Positions 1 to 10,230 of a stretch of DNA of 64,000 bases are shown here, piece by piece. A program made the translations under genes and the position numbers. Below the pieces are notes generated by a model that made no database searches, had not been told where the DNA came from, and was given only the letters and a program-made list of their open reading frames with translations. Source of the DNA: Kushneria pakistanensis (GTDB taxonomy: Bacteria; Pseudomonadota; Gammaproteobacteria; Pseudomonadales; Halomonadaceae); NCBI RefSeq assembly GCF_014652795.1, contig NZ_BMZM01000002.1, positions 1,035,670 to 1,099,669 on the forward strand, given 5' to 3'. The first letter of the stretch is position 1. Each line of letters starts with the position of its first letter.

Positions 1-865
1 CGACCACCTGGGCGCCCATGGGCAGACGCTGAAGGCTGCGAATGGTGGGGTTTTCCGTCACGGCGCGATGAATCAGACCGCTGACCCAGGTGTTGATGTC
101 GTCGCGGTGATGGGCATAGCTTTCACCCAGTACGCGCTGTACGCGAAGAGAAACGTCATCGATAAGCTGCTGCTTGCGGGGCAGCAATACCTCGTCGGTG
201 ACGCGGCGCGATAGATTGCCCTTGGATAGAAAGCCTTCCTGCACATCGGTCAGGATGCGCACGATCACGCGATCGGAAAGTTCTTCCAGCACGATCTCGT
301 AGTACTTGTAGCAAAACCGGTAAATGCCCCAGGTACGAATATCGATCAGGCGCGTGCGCTGCAGTCGAATCAGGAGCCCGATGACACGCAGGATGCGCAG
401 CATGCGCAGTCCGCCGACCGGGATGCAGCCGAGCACGTCATACCAGTGGACGAACGGGTAGAAAAACCAGCGGTGATAGCGCTTGTCCCAGATCGCAAAG
501 GCCCAGCCGCCCAGTACATCGATCACGAAGATGGCGACAAACCAGAGATCGATGGTCTCGAAGTTCTCGTGCAGCCAGGCACCGCCCTGCTCGAGAGACG
601 GCGAGATCGCCGAGAGCATGGCGCGAAAGGTATCGGTCAGATAAAGCGTATCGAAGAGGATCAGGAGCAGGCTGGCCGAGACCAGCACCATGATGATCAG
701 ATCCCAGACGAGATAAAACTGTTCGCGCCAGCGCGGTACAGGGCGCCGATGATGGGGTTTGTCCTTTTCAGGCGCATCGCCGCGGGGTTGATCTGCCCAG
801 CTGTTGGCTGGTGGATAACGATCGCGGTGGTTGCGATCGTCTGAAGGGGAATCCTCTTGATGCAT
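1..865 (-). CDS. Voltage-sensor-like membrane protein, ion-transporter family (partial)
   Basis: The ATG is at 865, with AAGGAGG complementary to 871-877 just upstream; the 3' end lies beyond base 1. The 288 visible residues begin with about 45 hydrophilic, His/Arg/Pro-rich residues. Four hydrophobic segments follow, at about 51-76, 107-126, 133-150 and 152-170. The fourth carries arginines at roughly every third position (LRMLRILRV..LIRLQR), the pattern of the S4 helix of voltage-sensor domains. After S4 the visible 115 residues look soluble and charged; I see no S5-S6 pore pair and no selectivity filter. Proteins like this are usually annotated only as ion transporter. Function is unknown; the voltage-sensor fold is inferred from the S4 pattern. 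Confidence 0.75.
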   Translation of the reverse strand, partial: MHQEDSPSDDRNHRDRYPPANSWADQPRGDAPEKDKPHHRRPVPRWREQFYLVWDLIIMVLVSASLLLILFDTLYLTDTFRAMLSAISPSLEQGGAWLHENFETIDLWFVAIFVIDVLGGWAFAIWDKRYHRWFFYPFVHWYDVLGCIPVGGLRMLRILRVIGLLIRLQRTRLIDIRTWGIYRFCYKYYEIVLEELSDRVIVRILTDVQEGFLSKGNLSRRVTDEVLLPRKQQLIDDVSLRVQRVLGESYAHHRDDINTWVSGLIHRAVTENPTIRSLQRLPMGAQVV

Positions 866-900
866 GTGTGCCTCCTTGCGTGAGAGGCTATCTCAGATGC

Positions 901-933
901 TTGAGCGCTCCGCGTCAAGTCGCGGGCGCTCAA
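901..933. repeat. Inverted repeat between the channel-like gene and nadE
   Basis: TTGAGCGCTCCGCG and CGCGGGCGCTCAA pair over 13 bases with one bulge around a TCAAGT loop. It lies downstream of nadE on the minus strand, where it could slow or end transcription, but no T run follows it. A terminator role is a guess. Confidence 0.3.
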
Positions 934-971
934 ACATGCCATCAGCATCGGGATTTCAGGATCAAAAGGAC

Positions 972-1784
972 TTACGGCCCGCGCGGCAGTTCGCGCTTGT
1001 GCGCCGTGCGCTCATAGGTGCTGATGATACGCTGCGCCGCGTCATCATCAATCTTCTTGCCTTCAAGGAAGTCATCGATCTGATTATAGGTAACGCCCAG
1101 GGCGTCTTCATCGGTACGCCCGGGGGACAACGTTTCAAGATCGGCAGTGGGAACCTTGTTGACCAGCGCTTCAGGGCCATCGAGGGCGCTGAGCACGGCA
1201 CGTACCCGACGCTTGTTGAGTCCGGCCAGCGGTGTGATATCGCAGGCACCGTCACCATGCTTGGTGAAAAAACCCATGACAGCTTCAGCGCCGTGGTCGG
1301 TACCGACCACCAGACCGTTATGCCTGCCAGCGACGGCATACTGGGCAATCATGCGCGCACGCGCCTTGATGTTGCCGTGAACGAAGTCACGCTGATACTC
1401 GTCGTTGAAATCAAGGCCACCCTGCTCAAGGCCTTCGAGCATGCCATCGGCAGAAGGCTTGATATTCACGTCCAGCTGCGCATCCGCCTTGATGTAGTTG
1501 ATGGCGGCCTGAGCGTCGTCTTCATCATGCTGCTCACCATAGGGCAGGCGCATGGCGTAGAAGGTAGCCTTGCCGCCACGCTCGCGAACGCGCTCCACGG
1601 CAAGCTGGCATAGACGTCCGGCGGTGGTAGAGTCCACCCCACCACTGATTCCCAGTACCAGAGCCTGAGCGCCAGTGTCTTCCAGGTATCTGGCCATGAA
1701 GTCGATACGTCGCTCGACCTCTTGTTGAGCATCGAAGCTCTGTTCGATGGCCAGGGCGTCAATAATCTGCTGCTGGGTGGTCAT
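972..1784 (-). CDS. nadE: Ammonia-dependent NAD+ synthetase
   Basis: Amidates nicotinic acid adenine dinucleotide to NAD+ using ATP and ammonia, the last step of NAD synthesis. The 270 residues are close to the E. coli enzyme (275), and the MTTQQQIIDAL start matches the family N-terminus. The ATP-pyrophosphatase P-loop SGGVDS is at residues 47-52. No glutaminase domain is fused, so free ammonia is the expected nitrogen donor. The best Shine-Dalgarno (AAGGATGA) is rather far from the ATG. pncC lies 79 bases upstream on the same strand, so the two probably share a transcript devoted to NAD salvage. Confidence 0.95.
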   Translation of the reverse strand: MTTQQQIIDALAIEQSFDAQQEVERRIDFMARYLEDTGAQALVLGISGGVDSTTAGRLCQLAVERVRERGGKATFYAMRLPYGEQHDEDDAQAAINYIKADAQLDVNIKPSADGMLEGLEQGGLDFNDEYQRDFVHGNIKARARMIAQYAVAGRHNGLVVGTDHGAEAVMGFFTKHGDGACDITPLAGLNKRRVRAVLSALDGPEALVNKVPTADLETLSPGRTDEDALGVTYNQIDDFLEGKKIDDDAAQRIISTYERTAHKRELPRGP

Positions 1785-1863
1785 GGGCGCTCATCATCCT
1801 TAAGGCAATGAATGTGGTTACTACTGACAGCGTAGCCAGGGATTGGCATCGATAAAGCCGTGT

Positions 1864-2385
1864 TCACTTGTCAGTGGAATTTTTCAAACACTGCCCATGG
1901 TAATGACTGACGCGTGAAAGTGCATGGCGTGCCGCGGCCAGACGCACCTCATTGCGATCGCCGTCAAAGCGCCGGGTTTCGCAGAATACGTGATCACCGT
2001 CATCGGTGCGAAATGCCCAGGCAAAGCAGACAGTGCCCACTGGAATGCCATCATCGGAAGGCGCCGGGCCCGCAATGCCGGTATTGGCCACGGCAATGGT
2101 GGCCTGCGTATTGTTGAGCGCCCCCTTTGCCATTTCACACGACAGGACCTCGCTAGTCAGCGAGTGTTTTTCAAAGATCTCTTCATCGATATCGAGATAG
2201 CGCTGCTTGGCCTCGGGGGAATAGACCACCAGTCCGCTATCGATGAGATGTCCTGATCCGGGAACGCTGGCCAGTTCAGACACGATCAGTCCGGCGGTGC
2301 AGGACTCTGCCGTGGTCATGATCTGCTCATGCTGTTCCATATAATTGATCAGCGCCTCGATCATGCTGTCCTTTTGATCGGCCAT
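1864..2385 (-). CDS. pncC: Nicotinamide-nucleotide amidase (CinA C-terminal family)
   Basis: Single-domain CinA-C protein of 173 residues. The family deamidates NMN to nicotinate mononucleotide, returning NMN released by DNA ligase and other reactions to NAD synthesis. The family signature AESCTAG (residues 26-32) is present, as are glycine-rich segments such as NTGIAGPAPSDDG. The start was placed at the ATG at 2385 because AGGAGG lies directly upstream; a longer frame reaching 2409 has no such site. There is no molybdopterin-binding CinA N-terminal domain. It precedes nadE, which completes the same salvage route (NaMN to NaAD by NadD, then NAD+). Confidence 0.9.
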   Translation of the reverse strand: MADQKDSMIEALINYMEQHEQIMTTAESCTAGLIVSELASVPGSGHLIDSGLVVYSPEAKQRYLDIDEEIFEKHSLTSEVLSCEMAKGALNNTQATIAVANTGIAGPAPSDDGIPVGTVCFAWAFRTDDGDHVFCETRRFDGDRNEVRLAAARHALSRVSHYHGQCLKNSTDK

Positions 2386-2666
2386 GTGTTTCCTCCTGAA
2401 GCACGGCAAGGGAATTCAGCTTTCAGAATACGCCTTCGATATCGTCGGATACTTAACCGAGGACATGAATAACGCGTTTTGGGCGTAACGCTGTGCAAGG
2501 GATTGTACCCGTAGAGTATCCACGCGCTGTCATAGTGTGCTTCGAACGCATTTATAAATATAAATCAACAATTTTGTGCCCTTCATGACCACCGGCAGTG
2601 CCAGGCTATAGAGCGTCACTGAAGGCAATAGCCATTCATGTTTCAGGGTGCAGGAGGCACATCATC

Positions 2667-2951
2667 ATGACGATTGAGCAGGGACGTGACGTCCACGATA
2701 CCCAGGGCCGCCTATTGGGCAGGGTCCAGGCCGAAGAAGACGACTATATCAAGCTCGTGGATGAGGACGGAAAGCACACCTGGGTGCCGGCCGATAGCCT
2801 GCGTGACGAAAGCGGTGGACTGGTCGTGGATCAGGAGGCGGAAGTCCTGAAGACGGATCCGGCCATCGACAGTGACATCGGTCGCGTGGACGAGGCGGTA
2901 CAGGAAAGTTTTCCCGCCAGTGATCCACCGAGCTTTACCCCCGAGCGTTGA
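2667..2951 (+). CDS. Small acidic protein, DUF2171-like, with ESFPASDPP tail
   Basis: 94 residues. The ATG at 2667 follows CAGGAGG (2651-2657) with good spacing. The first 60 residues resemble the PRC/DUF2171 beta-barrel type (GRLLGRVQ, then a VDEDGK..WVPADSL strand pair). The C-terminus holds DEAVQESFPASDPPSF, a tail seen on many short stress-associated proteins of unknown role. It is a monocistronic unit with its own strong terminator, and its upstream region has an AT-rich block (2556-2575). No enzymatic motif is visible. I infer a stress or adaptor protein but cannot give a function. Confidence 0.75.
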   Translation: MTIEQGRDVHDTQGRLLGRVQAEEDDYIKLVDEDGKHTWVPADSLRDESGGLVVDQEAEVLKTDPAIDSDIGRVDEAVQESFPASDPPSFTPER

Positions 2952-2959
2952 AAGCAGGG

Positions 2960-2983
2960 CCCCGCCAGACGGCGGGGTTTTTT
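2960..2983 (+). terminator. Rho-independent terminator of the DUF2171-like gene
   Basis: Perfect 7-bp stem CCCCGCC/GGCGGGG with AGAC loop, followed by six T, nine bases after the stop codon. Confidence 0.9.
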
Positions 2984-3029
2984 ATGAATATCGGAGAAAC
3001 CGATTGCCAGAGGCCGCTGTGCGTTGGAC

Positions 3030-5960
3030 TCATGAAAGAGCATCTCCCTGCGAGCGCAACATCTCGGCGCCTGCCTGATGCACACGTCCACGGCCGGCAT
3101 GCTTGGCGCTGTAAAGTGCCTGGTCGGCCATTTCAATCAATGCACCCATATCGTAACCCTGCCGAGGGGCCTCGATCAGTCCTGCCGAGAAGGTGAGATG
3201 ACTGATTCGTTCATCGCCGATCTCCATGGACCACTGACCAAACTGCTCAAGCACTTCGTTGAGACGCATCAGGGCAATACTGGCGGAGGCCCCCGGCAGG
3301 ACCACAATGAACTCTTCGCCGCCGTAGCGACATGAGATGTCGGTGGCGCGCAGTCGCTGGGTCAGGATCTCGCCCAGTGCCACCAGCACCTGGTCGCCGG
3401 CATCGTGTCCCCATGTGTCGTTGAGCCGCTTGAAATGGTCCAGATCCAGCAGCGCCAGCGATACCGGCGCCTCGTCCGCGGCATTTTCAAGCAGGCCGGG
3501 CAGCGTCTCATTGAGATAGCGCCGGTTATAAAGACCGGTCAGCGCGTCACGATAGGCGTGGTCGGTCAACTGGCTGCGCAGGCGCAGATTGATCAGCGTC
3601 AGCGTCAGGATGCGCGCAGTCTCATCGGTCATGCGTTCCAGACGGTGGCGATCCTCATCATCCAGCGGTGCCGCCTGCAGGATCATGCGGCCCAGTGCGC
3701 CGGTGGTCGTGGTCAGACGCTGGCGGTATTCAAATGCCGGCTGTGTCGACAGTGCGTTGCCCCAGGTGATGCAGTGAGCCTGATCCATTTCCTCGATCCG
3801 CAGGGCCAGTTCACCGCTCGTGTCAGGAAAGCACTGTGGCAGGTACTCCTCCAGCAGGGGAACTACGCCAATAATATCGTTGAGCTCGAACAGTTGCGTG
3901 CTGAGCTCATTGAGGCGCTGACGATACAGGCCATCGCGGGACAGGCGCTGGTTCAGCAGTACCAGACCCTGCTCGGCCTCCTTGCGAATTGTAATGTCAT
4001 GCACCATTTCATAGATCAGCGTTCTCCCACCGATCACGACTGCCGCCACGAAGACCTCCACGTCGCGAATGGCACCGCTTGCCAGGCGGTGACGGGTCTC
4101 GAAATGCCCTTCACGCTCCATCAGGGTCTGCTGGGCGCGCTGACGACGCGTGGCCACGGGTGTCAATGAGATATCATGCATGAGCATCGTCTTGAGAGCG
4201 TCCAGCGAATGTCCGTAGTAATCACTGGCGGCCATATTGGCATCGACGATGGCACCACTCTCAGGGTCTACCAGCAGCTTGATGGCATTGCCGCTTTCAA
4301 ATGTGCTGCGATAAAGGCTCGAGTTTTCGATCAAGAGCTCGGTGGCCTGCTTGCGGGCGCTGATATCCTCGATCAGCAGCAGATAAAGGTTCTCTTCCGG
4401 CAGCGCCGCGATCACCCACTCTGCCCAGAGCGGCTGATGCTCACCGGGCCCATGGCCGTAAAGGCTCATGCGAAGCTCACGGTGCCAGGTACTCTCGCGG
4501 CGATGCTCGATGGGCTGCTGCTGCCATTCATGCCAGTGGTGCAGGACGTCTGCGCGCTCTTCGGCGCTTACCCACTGCCAGATACTGTCCTGCCCGGTCA
4601 CAATCCTGTGTGGTGTCAGCAGCTGTTCCAGCATGCTGTTGTGCTGATGCACCACACCCTGAGTGTCGATCACCAGCATGCCAATGGGTGCAGTATCAAA
4701 AAGGGTCTGCAGCCGCTTCTGGGTTTCCGCCAGACGCTGCTCCTGTTCACGGCGTGCATGGATATCAGTCACAGTGCCCACGATGCGAGTGGGACGCTGA
4801 TCTTCATCAAAGTCAATGATCTGACCGTTGGCCAGCAGCCAGCGCCACTGATTGTGCGCATCGAGAAAGCGATATTCACAACGCCAGTGTTCACTGTGCC
4901 CGGCGACATGCTCGTCAAAGCTTGCGATGACCTGGTGCAGGTCTTCGGGATGAAACAGGCGGTCGCGCCAAGCCTGGGCATCGCGGGGCAGTGCGCCATT
5001 GCGATAGCCCAGAATCTGATGAAACTGTGCGGAAGCGAACAATTTATCGGTGATGAGATTCATGTCCCAGACCCCTGTGCCGGAGCCGATCAGGGCAAGG
5101 TTCCAGCGCTGTTCCTGTTCGGATAGACGAACTCGTGTATCGTTCAGGGCCTGCCAGGGATAGCGCAGATGGCTCAAAAAGAGCGCGCGAAAAATCAGCA
5201 GGTAGGAGATGGCCTTGTAGATGTGTCCCAACACGTTGAACTCATCATTGGCCGTGCCGTAAAGCGTAAAGCAGATTTCAGCCAGCGCTGTGATCCAGGC
5301 CGCGACCGTGAGCATTTCCCGGTCACGGCGCTGGCGCAGGCGCGAGGAGCGCAGCAGGATGATACCGGCGAGCACGCTCATGCCGGCCAGTCCCCATTCC
5401 AGCGTAACCTTGAGCGGCGTCAGCCCCTGCTCGGGAATATAAAGCACTGGCAGATGTTGCGGGTAGCCGAAAATGGCTACCAGTGACACAACGCCTGCTG
5501 CAAGAAACAGTACCAATATCAGCCGCGGGAAACGGGCAGGCTGATCCGACAGCTGGGAAAGCGACAGCAGTAGCAGCGCGCTGATCGCGCTCAGGCGACC
5601 CAGTATCCAGAAGTAGATCGCCTTGTTCAGGGCGTTGGGCGAGAAAAGATCCGGCATGCCGGGCATGGAGAGAAAATGCAGGCTATCCATCACCGCCGAA
5701 AGCCCCAGCAGGGCGCCAACACACAGATACTGGGTAGAAAGCGTTCGATAGCTGTTGAAAATGGCAAGCGCGGAAAGCACGGTCACCATCACACAGATCA
5801 GCTCAACCAGGGAGTGAAATCCCAGGTAGCTCTGCATCGCGCCGAAGACCTGTTGGCCCGGTAACAGGGTCAGCATGATCATGAGCCCCAGCAGCGCCCA
5901 GAAGAGGCTGCCCAAAGGGCCAATCAGCAGGTGTTTAAGGGCTGTCTTGAGCGTTGCCAT
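3030..5960 (-). CDS. Membrane diguanylate cyclase, MASE3-PAS-PAS-PAS-GGDEF
   Basis: 976 residues. The N-terminal third has about seven membrane segments with the MASE3 sensor pattern (SLVELI..., then MDSLHFLSMPGMPD), followed by several PAS/PAC modules, for example WRCEYRFLDAHNQWRW and FDTAPIGMLVID. The C-terminal GGDEF domain has DALTGLYNRR, DLDHFKRLND and the active-site GGEEF near residue 879. RATD sits five residues before it, the canonical RxxD inhibitory site, so the cyclase is probably active and product-inhibited. The ATG at 5960 was chosen over the one at 5996 because a GGTGG-type site precedes it and MATLKTALKH leads straight into the first membrane helix. The ligand sensed is unknown. 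Confidence 0.92.
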   Translation of the reverse strand: MATLKTALKHLLIGPLGSLFWALLGLMIMLTLLPGQQVFGAMQSYLGFHSLVELICVMVTVLSALAIFNSYRTLSTQYLCVGALLGLSAVMDSLHFLSMPGMPDLFSPNALNKAIYFWILGRLSAISALLLLSLSQLSDQPARFPRLILVLFLAAGVVSLVAIFGYPQHLPVLYIPEQGLTPLKVTLEWGLAGMSVLAGIILLRSSRLRQRRDREMLTVAAWITALAEICFTLYGTANDEFNVLGHIYKAISYLLIFRALFLSHLRYPWQALNDTRVRLSEQEQRWNLALIGSGTGVWDMNLITDKLFASAQFHQILGYRNGALPRDAQAWRDRLFHPEDLHQVIASFDEHVAGHSEHWRCEYRFLDAHNQWRWLLANGQIIDFDEDQRPTRIVGTVTDIHARREQEQRLAETQKRLQTLFDTAPIGMLVIDTQGVVHQHNSMLEQLLTPHRIVTGQDSIWQWVSAEERADVLHHWHEWQQQPIEHRRESTWHRELRMSLYGHGPGEHQPLWAEWVIAALPEENLYLLLIEDISARKQATELLIENSSLYRSTFESGNAIKLLVDPESGAIVDANMAASDYYGHSLDALKTMLMHDISLTPVATRRQRAQQTLMEREGHFETRHRLASGAIRDVEVFVAAVVIGGRTLIYEMVHDITIRKEAEQGLVLLNQRLSRDGLYRQRLNELSTQLFELNDIIGVVPLLEEYLPQCFPDTSGELALRIEEMDQAHCITWGNALSTQPAFEYRQRLTTTTGALGRMILQAAPLDDEDRHRLERMTDETARILTLTLINLRLRSQLTDHAYRDALTGLYNRRYLNETLPGLLENAADEAPVSLALLDLDHFKRLNDTWGHDAGDQVLVALGEILTQRLRATDISCRYGGEEFIVVLPGASASIALMRLNEVLEQFGQWSMEIGDERISHLTFSAGLIEAPRQGYDMGALIEMADQALYSAKHAGRGRVHQAGAEMLRSQGDALS

Positions 5961-6084
5961 TCCACCGTCCAGCGTTATAGAGGTGCAGGGCTGCATATTA
6001 GGCTAATGAGCATGAGACGCTAATCCATGAAAATCGCCCTTTCCTGGGGTCTATTCATGAAAAGATCGGGGCCGGCCACGATCA

Positions 6085-7419
6085 TCAGCCTGCCCACTGA
6101 CGCTGACGCCGGACCAGATAGAGGGCCCCAAGCCCCAGCGAACGCACCAGGGTAAAGATCGTAAAGGCCAGCCACAGCCCGTGATTGCCCAGGGGCTGGG
6201 CCAGCCACCAGACCGGCAGATAGACCAGCAGGGCCACAATGATCGTGTCACGCATGGCCCGGGTGTCGGTGGTGCCAATGAACACGCCATCCAGCAGATA
6301 GCTCCACACGGCAATGAGCGGCATGACGATCAGCCATGGCAGGTAATGGCCGGCCAGCTGGCGGATGGGCTCGATATCGGTCAGCCGCGCGATCAGCCAA
6401 GGGCCGGCAACGCTGAAGGCCAGCGCCGCCACGACGGCGGTCAACAGTGAAAACACCGCACAGGCCCGCACCGACTGCGCAAACTCGCGCCAGTCCTGTC
6501 TGCCGGCTGCCTTGCCGGTGAGTGCTTCGGCGGCGTTGGCAAAGCCATCGAGCCCGTAGGAGATCATCATGACCAGCTGCATCAGGATGGCATTGGCAGC
6601 CAGCGTCTGATCGCCCAGCTGCGCCCCCTGAGAGGTAAAAAAGGCCATCGCAAACAAAAGGCACAGGGTACGCACAAACAGATGGCGGTTAACGCGAAAG
6701 AGCTCACCGTAGGCTTTAAGACGCTTGAGCGGCGTGGCGTCAAACCGGCCGCCCAGCGTTTTCAGCTCACGTCCCACCAGCCATAGCCCGACCGTCAGCG
6801 CCGTGTAATCGCCAATCAGCGAAGCGGTGGCTACCCCCTTGATGTTCATGTCGAGCCCCACCACCAGCACAATATCCAGCACGATGTTGACGCTGTTGGT
6901 GATCAGCATCAAAAGCAGGGTCACGCGGGCATTCTGGCGCCCCAGAAACCAGCCGATGATGGCGTAATTCATTAACACCGCAGGCGCAGAGAAGATACGA
7001 ACATGGGCGTATTCGGCGGCCAGCCGTGCGGTCGCCTCGCTGTCAGGCTGCAACAGCCAGAGCCCCAGATCGATCAGCGGTGCCGACAGTGCAATCAATG
7101 CCAGCCCGATCATCACGCCAATGAGCAGGGACTGACCGAGCAGATTGCGCATGGTCTGATCCTCCCCGCGTCCGGCTGCCTGAGAGGTCAGGCCGGTGGT
7201 ACCCATGCGCAGAAAGCCAAATCCCCAGAACAGGAAGCTGAACAGGGTGCTGCCAAGGGTCACGGCGGCCAGATAGCGCGCGTGGGGAAGATGACCGATG
7301 ACGGCCGTATCGACCAGCCCCAGCAATGGCACGCTGGCATTGGAAATGATGATGGGCCAGGACAGCCGCCAGACATCGTGAAGGCGCTGTTGAAAGGAGA
7401 GGGGTGCAGCAGTGGACAT
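6085..7419 (-). CDS. dinF: MATE family efflux transporter, DinF type
   Basis: 444 residues with twelve predicted membrane helices in two MatE halves. The N-terminus (RLSWPIIISNASVPLLGLVDTAVIGHL) is characteristic of the DinF branch of MATE cation-coupled drug exporters. The ATG at 7419 has no strong Shine-Dalgarno. DinF in E. coli is SOS-regulated beside lexA; here it stands alone between the cyclase and a divergent outer-membrane gene, and I see no clear LexA box upstream. Substrate cannot be told from sequence; proposed family substrates include cationic drugs and reactive-oxygen-protective metabolites. Confidence 0.9.
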   Translation of the reverse strand: MSTAAPLSFQQRLHDVWRLSWPIIISNASVPLLGLVDTAVIGHLPHARYLAAVTLGSTLFSFLFWGFGFLRMGTTGLTSQAAGRGEDQTMRNLLGQSLLIGVMIGLALIALSAPLIDLGLWLLQPDSEATARLAAEYAHVRIFSAPAVLMNYAIIGWFLGRQNARVTLLLMLITNSVNIVLDIVLVVGLDMNIKGVATASLIGDYTALTVGLWLVGRELKTLGGRFDATPLKRLKAYGELFRVNRHLFVRTLCLLFAMAFFTSQGAQLGDQTLAANAILMQLVMMISYGLDGFANAAEALTGKAAGRQDWREFAQSVRACAVFSLLTAVVAALAFSVAGPWLIARLTDIEPIRQLAGHYLPWLIVMPLIAVWSYLLDGVFIGTTDTRAMRDTIIVALLVYLPVWWLAQPLGNHGLWLAFTIFTLVRSLGLGALYLVRRQRQWAG

Positions 7420-7508
7420 GAGAATACCGGCCGGTTTGTACCCGTGGAGCTTGCCACACTGGCGTCACGGCGTCAGCAGACCGGCAGTGATCTAGGAAAA
7501 CAGCATTA

Positions 7509-7522
7509 ACCCTTTAAAGGGT
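7509..7522. repeat. 14-bp perfect palindrome upstream of the barrel gene
   Basis: ACCCTTTAAAGGGT is a perfect palindrome in the 290-base divergent interval between dinF and the outer-membrane gene. It could be an operator for either gene. No known regulator motif is recognised with confidence. Confidence 0.35.
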
Positions 7523-7709
7523 GGGGATATTTGCCTAAGGTAACCCCTGCTTCAGGGCAGGGTTTCCATCCTGTTCACGCGACATGGATGTCAGGCAGTT
7601 CGAGTGCACCGGAAGGCACCCGACTGTAGGCATCTCCATAATAATCTCGGCCCGGCATGGCGCAGCATGATGCCTGCGTGGCGTCAGGGATCGACATTCG
7701 GGAAACATC

Positions 7710-9125
7710 ATGGAATTTCAACAACGGGTGCAGGCGCGCCGGATGGCAGTCTCGCTGCCACTGGTGATGGCCGGTACCTTCATGGGGTATACGGGTCTGG
7801 CCCACGCCCAGGCCGTCACGGATCTTGATTATATCGATCCTGGTATTCAGGAGCCCACGGCCCGTCATGAGCTGTACAATGATCGTGACAACGGCATTCG
7901 CCTGAGCGGGGGGCTATCGCTCTACGGTTACGGTGCCACCACGCGAAACGTCAATTTCGGTTCTTCAAGCGGTATTGATGGTGACAATCCCACCGGCAAA
8001 CACCCGAGCTGGTGGGAGCTGTCGGCCACCCCGACGCTGCGTGGTGAAATCGATACCGGTAAGAGTGTGGTCTTTGCCGGCGTTGTGGGCGTGGGTAGCA
8101 TGACGCGCGGCAGTGCCTACGGCGACGCCTCGGGCGCCACGCCCGATCACCCGGAAGGCGCACGCGTTGATCGGGCCTACATCGGCTGGCGCAGCGGTAC
8201 ACTATTGGCCGATTCGCTGGGAGAAGATGCGCTGACCTTCTCGTTCGGACGACAGCAGTTCATGTTCGGCGAGGGCTTTCTGGTCGGTGATGGCTATACC
8301 GACACCGGCAAGTACGGCGGCTACTGGAACGGTCCGAGTCAGGGCTTCAAGAATACCGCGATAGCCTCGATCGACAGCCACGGCTGGCACGGTGATCTGT
8401 TCCATCTGGAGCAGGATCAATACGTGCAGGGCGGACCCGATGAGGAGACGTCGGTCAACGGCGTCAACGCTGAATATACCTTTACCGACCGTGCCAAGGT
8501 CGGGGGCGCCTGGTTTCGCACCTACAACAGTGATATTGCCGGCCGGGACGGCATGGATGTCTGGAACGTTCGCCTCAAGGGCAAGCCACTGGCCAGCGTG
8601 CCGGGCCTGGCACTGGGTGGACAGTATGTCAGCCAGAAAAACCGGAACGCCGATATCGATGACGATGGCTGGTATGTCCAGGCGACCTACACGTTTCAGG
8701 ATGCTCCCTGGTCACCAGAAATCGCCTATCGCCATGCCCGGTTCAGCGAAAACTACGACACCCTGTTCTATGAGTTTGCCGGCGGGTGGGGCAACTGGTT
8801 CATGGGCGAGATTACCGGCGAATACATGTTGTTCAATACCAACATGAAAATCGACATGCTGCGGGCGTCGGTATCACCACGTGAGGATCTCGAAACCGGC
8901 ATCATCGGCTATCGCTTTCGCCTGGATGACCCACAGGCCGTCGGCGCCAGCGATGCCGATTTTGCAAAGGAGATCAATCTCTATGCCGACTGGAACATCA
9001 GTGAGCAGGTGACCCTGTCAGGCGTGTATGCCGTCGCCTTCCCCGAGGATGGCGCACGTTCGCGCTTTGGCGGCAACGACAATACCTCTCAGCTTTTTGA
9101 GCTGTTTGCCACCTATACCTTCTGA
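7710..9125 (+). CDS. Outer-membrane beta-barrel protein, alginate-export/porin-like
   Basis: 471 residues. Residues 1-34 form a signal peptide with a hydrophobic core (AVSLPLVMAGTFMG) and an AHA-QA cleavage site. The mature part is rich in alternating aromatic and glycine strands (for example GGLSLYGYGATT, WYVQATYTF) and ends in ATYTF, the terminal phenylalanine signature recognised by the Bam complex. It has no lipobox or enzyme motif. GGGA upstream of the ATG at 7710 is the likely ribosome site. It is transcribed alone, ending at a strong hairpin. Similar proteins are annotated as alginate-export-domain or hypothetical porins; the substrate is unknown. Confidence 0.75.
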   Translation: MEFQQRVQARRMAVSLPLVMAGTFMGYTGLAHAQAVTDLDYIDPGIQEPTARHELYNDRDNGIRLSGGLSLYGYGATTRNVNFGSSSGIDGDNPTGKHPSWWELSATPTLRGEIDTGKSVVFAGVVGVGSMTRGSAYGDASGATPDHPEGARVDRAYIGWRSGTLLADSLGEDALTFSFGRQQFMFGEGFLVGDGYTDTGKYGGYWNGPSQGFKNTAIASIDSHGWHGDLFHLEQDQYVQGGPDEETSVNGVNAEYTFTDRAKVGGAWFRTYNSDIAGRDGMDVWNVRLKGKPLASVPGLALGGQYVSQKNRNADIDDDGWYVQATYTFQDAPWSPEIAYRHARFSENYDTLFYEFAGGWGNWFMGEITGEYMLFNTNMKIDMLRASVSPREDLETGIIGYRFRLDDPQAVGASDADFAKEINLYADWNISEQVTLSGVYAVAFPEDGARSRFGGNDNTSQLFELFATYTF

Positions 9126-9139
9126 TCCCTCGACCATGC

Positions 9140-9171
9140 AAAAAGGGCAGCCCGCGGGCTGCCCTTTTTTT
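9140..9171. terminator. Bidirectional terminator between barrel gene and ferredoxin
   Basis: AAAAAGGGCAGCCC pairs perfectly with GGGCTGCCCTTTTT, giving a 14-bp stem with T runs on both strands. It separates two convergent genes and can serve both. Confidence 0.9.
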
Positions 9172-9219
9172 GAAACGATCGATGTTTTGACTCACTCAAT
9201 GCCCGAGAGGCGTCAGGTA

Positions 9220-10152
<933 letters not shown>

Positions 10153-10230
10153 TCAGGGGCCGGAAGATTACTGTAAAGCGCCGTGGCCGACAAATACAGC
10201 TGCCGACCCGGCACAATACGCTCGTTCCAT

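Noticed and set aside
5961..6084. LexA box for dinF or its neighbour
   Set aside because: No CTGT-N8-ACAG dyad seen here or in 7420-7560.
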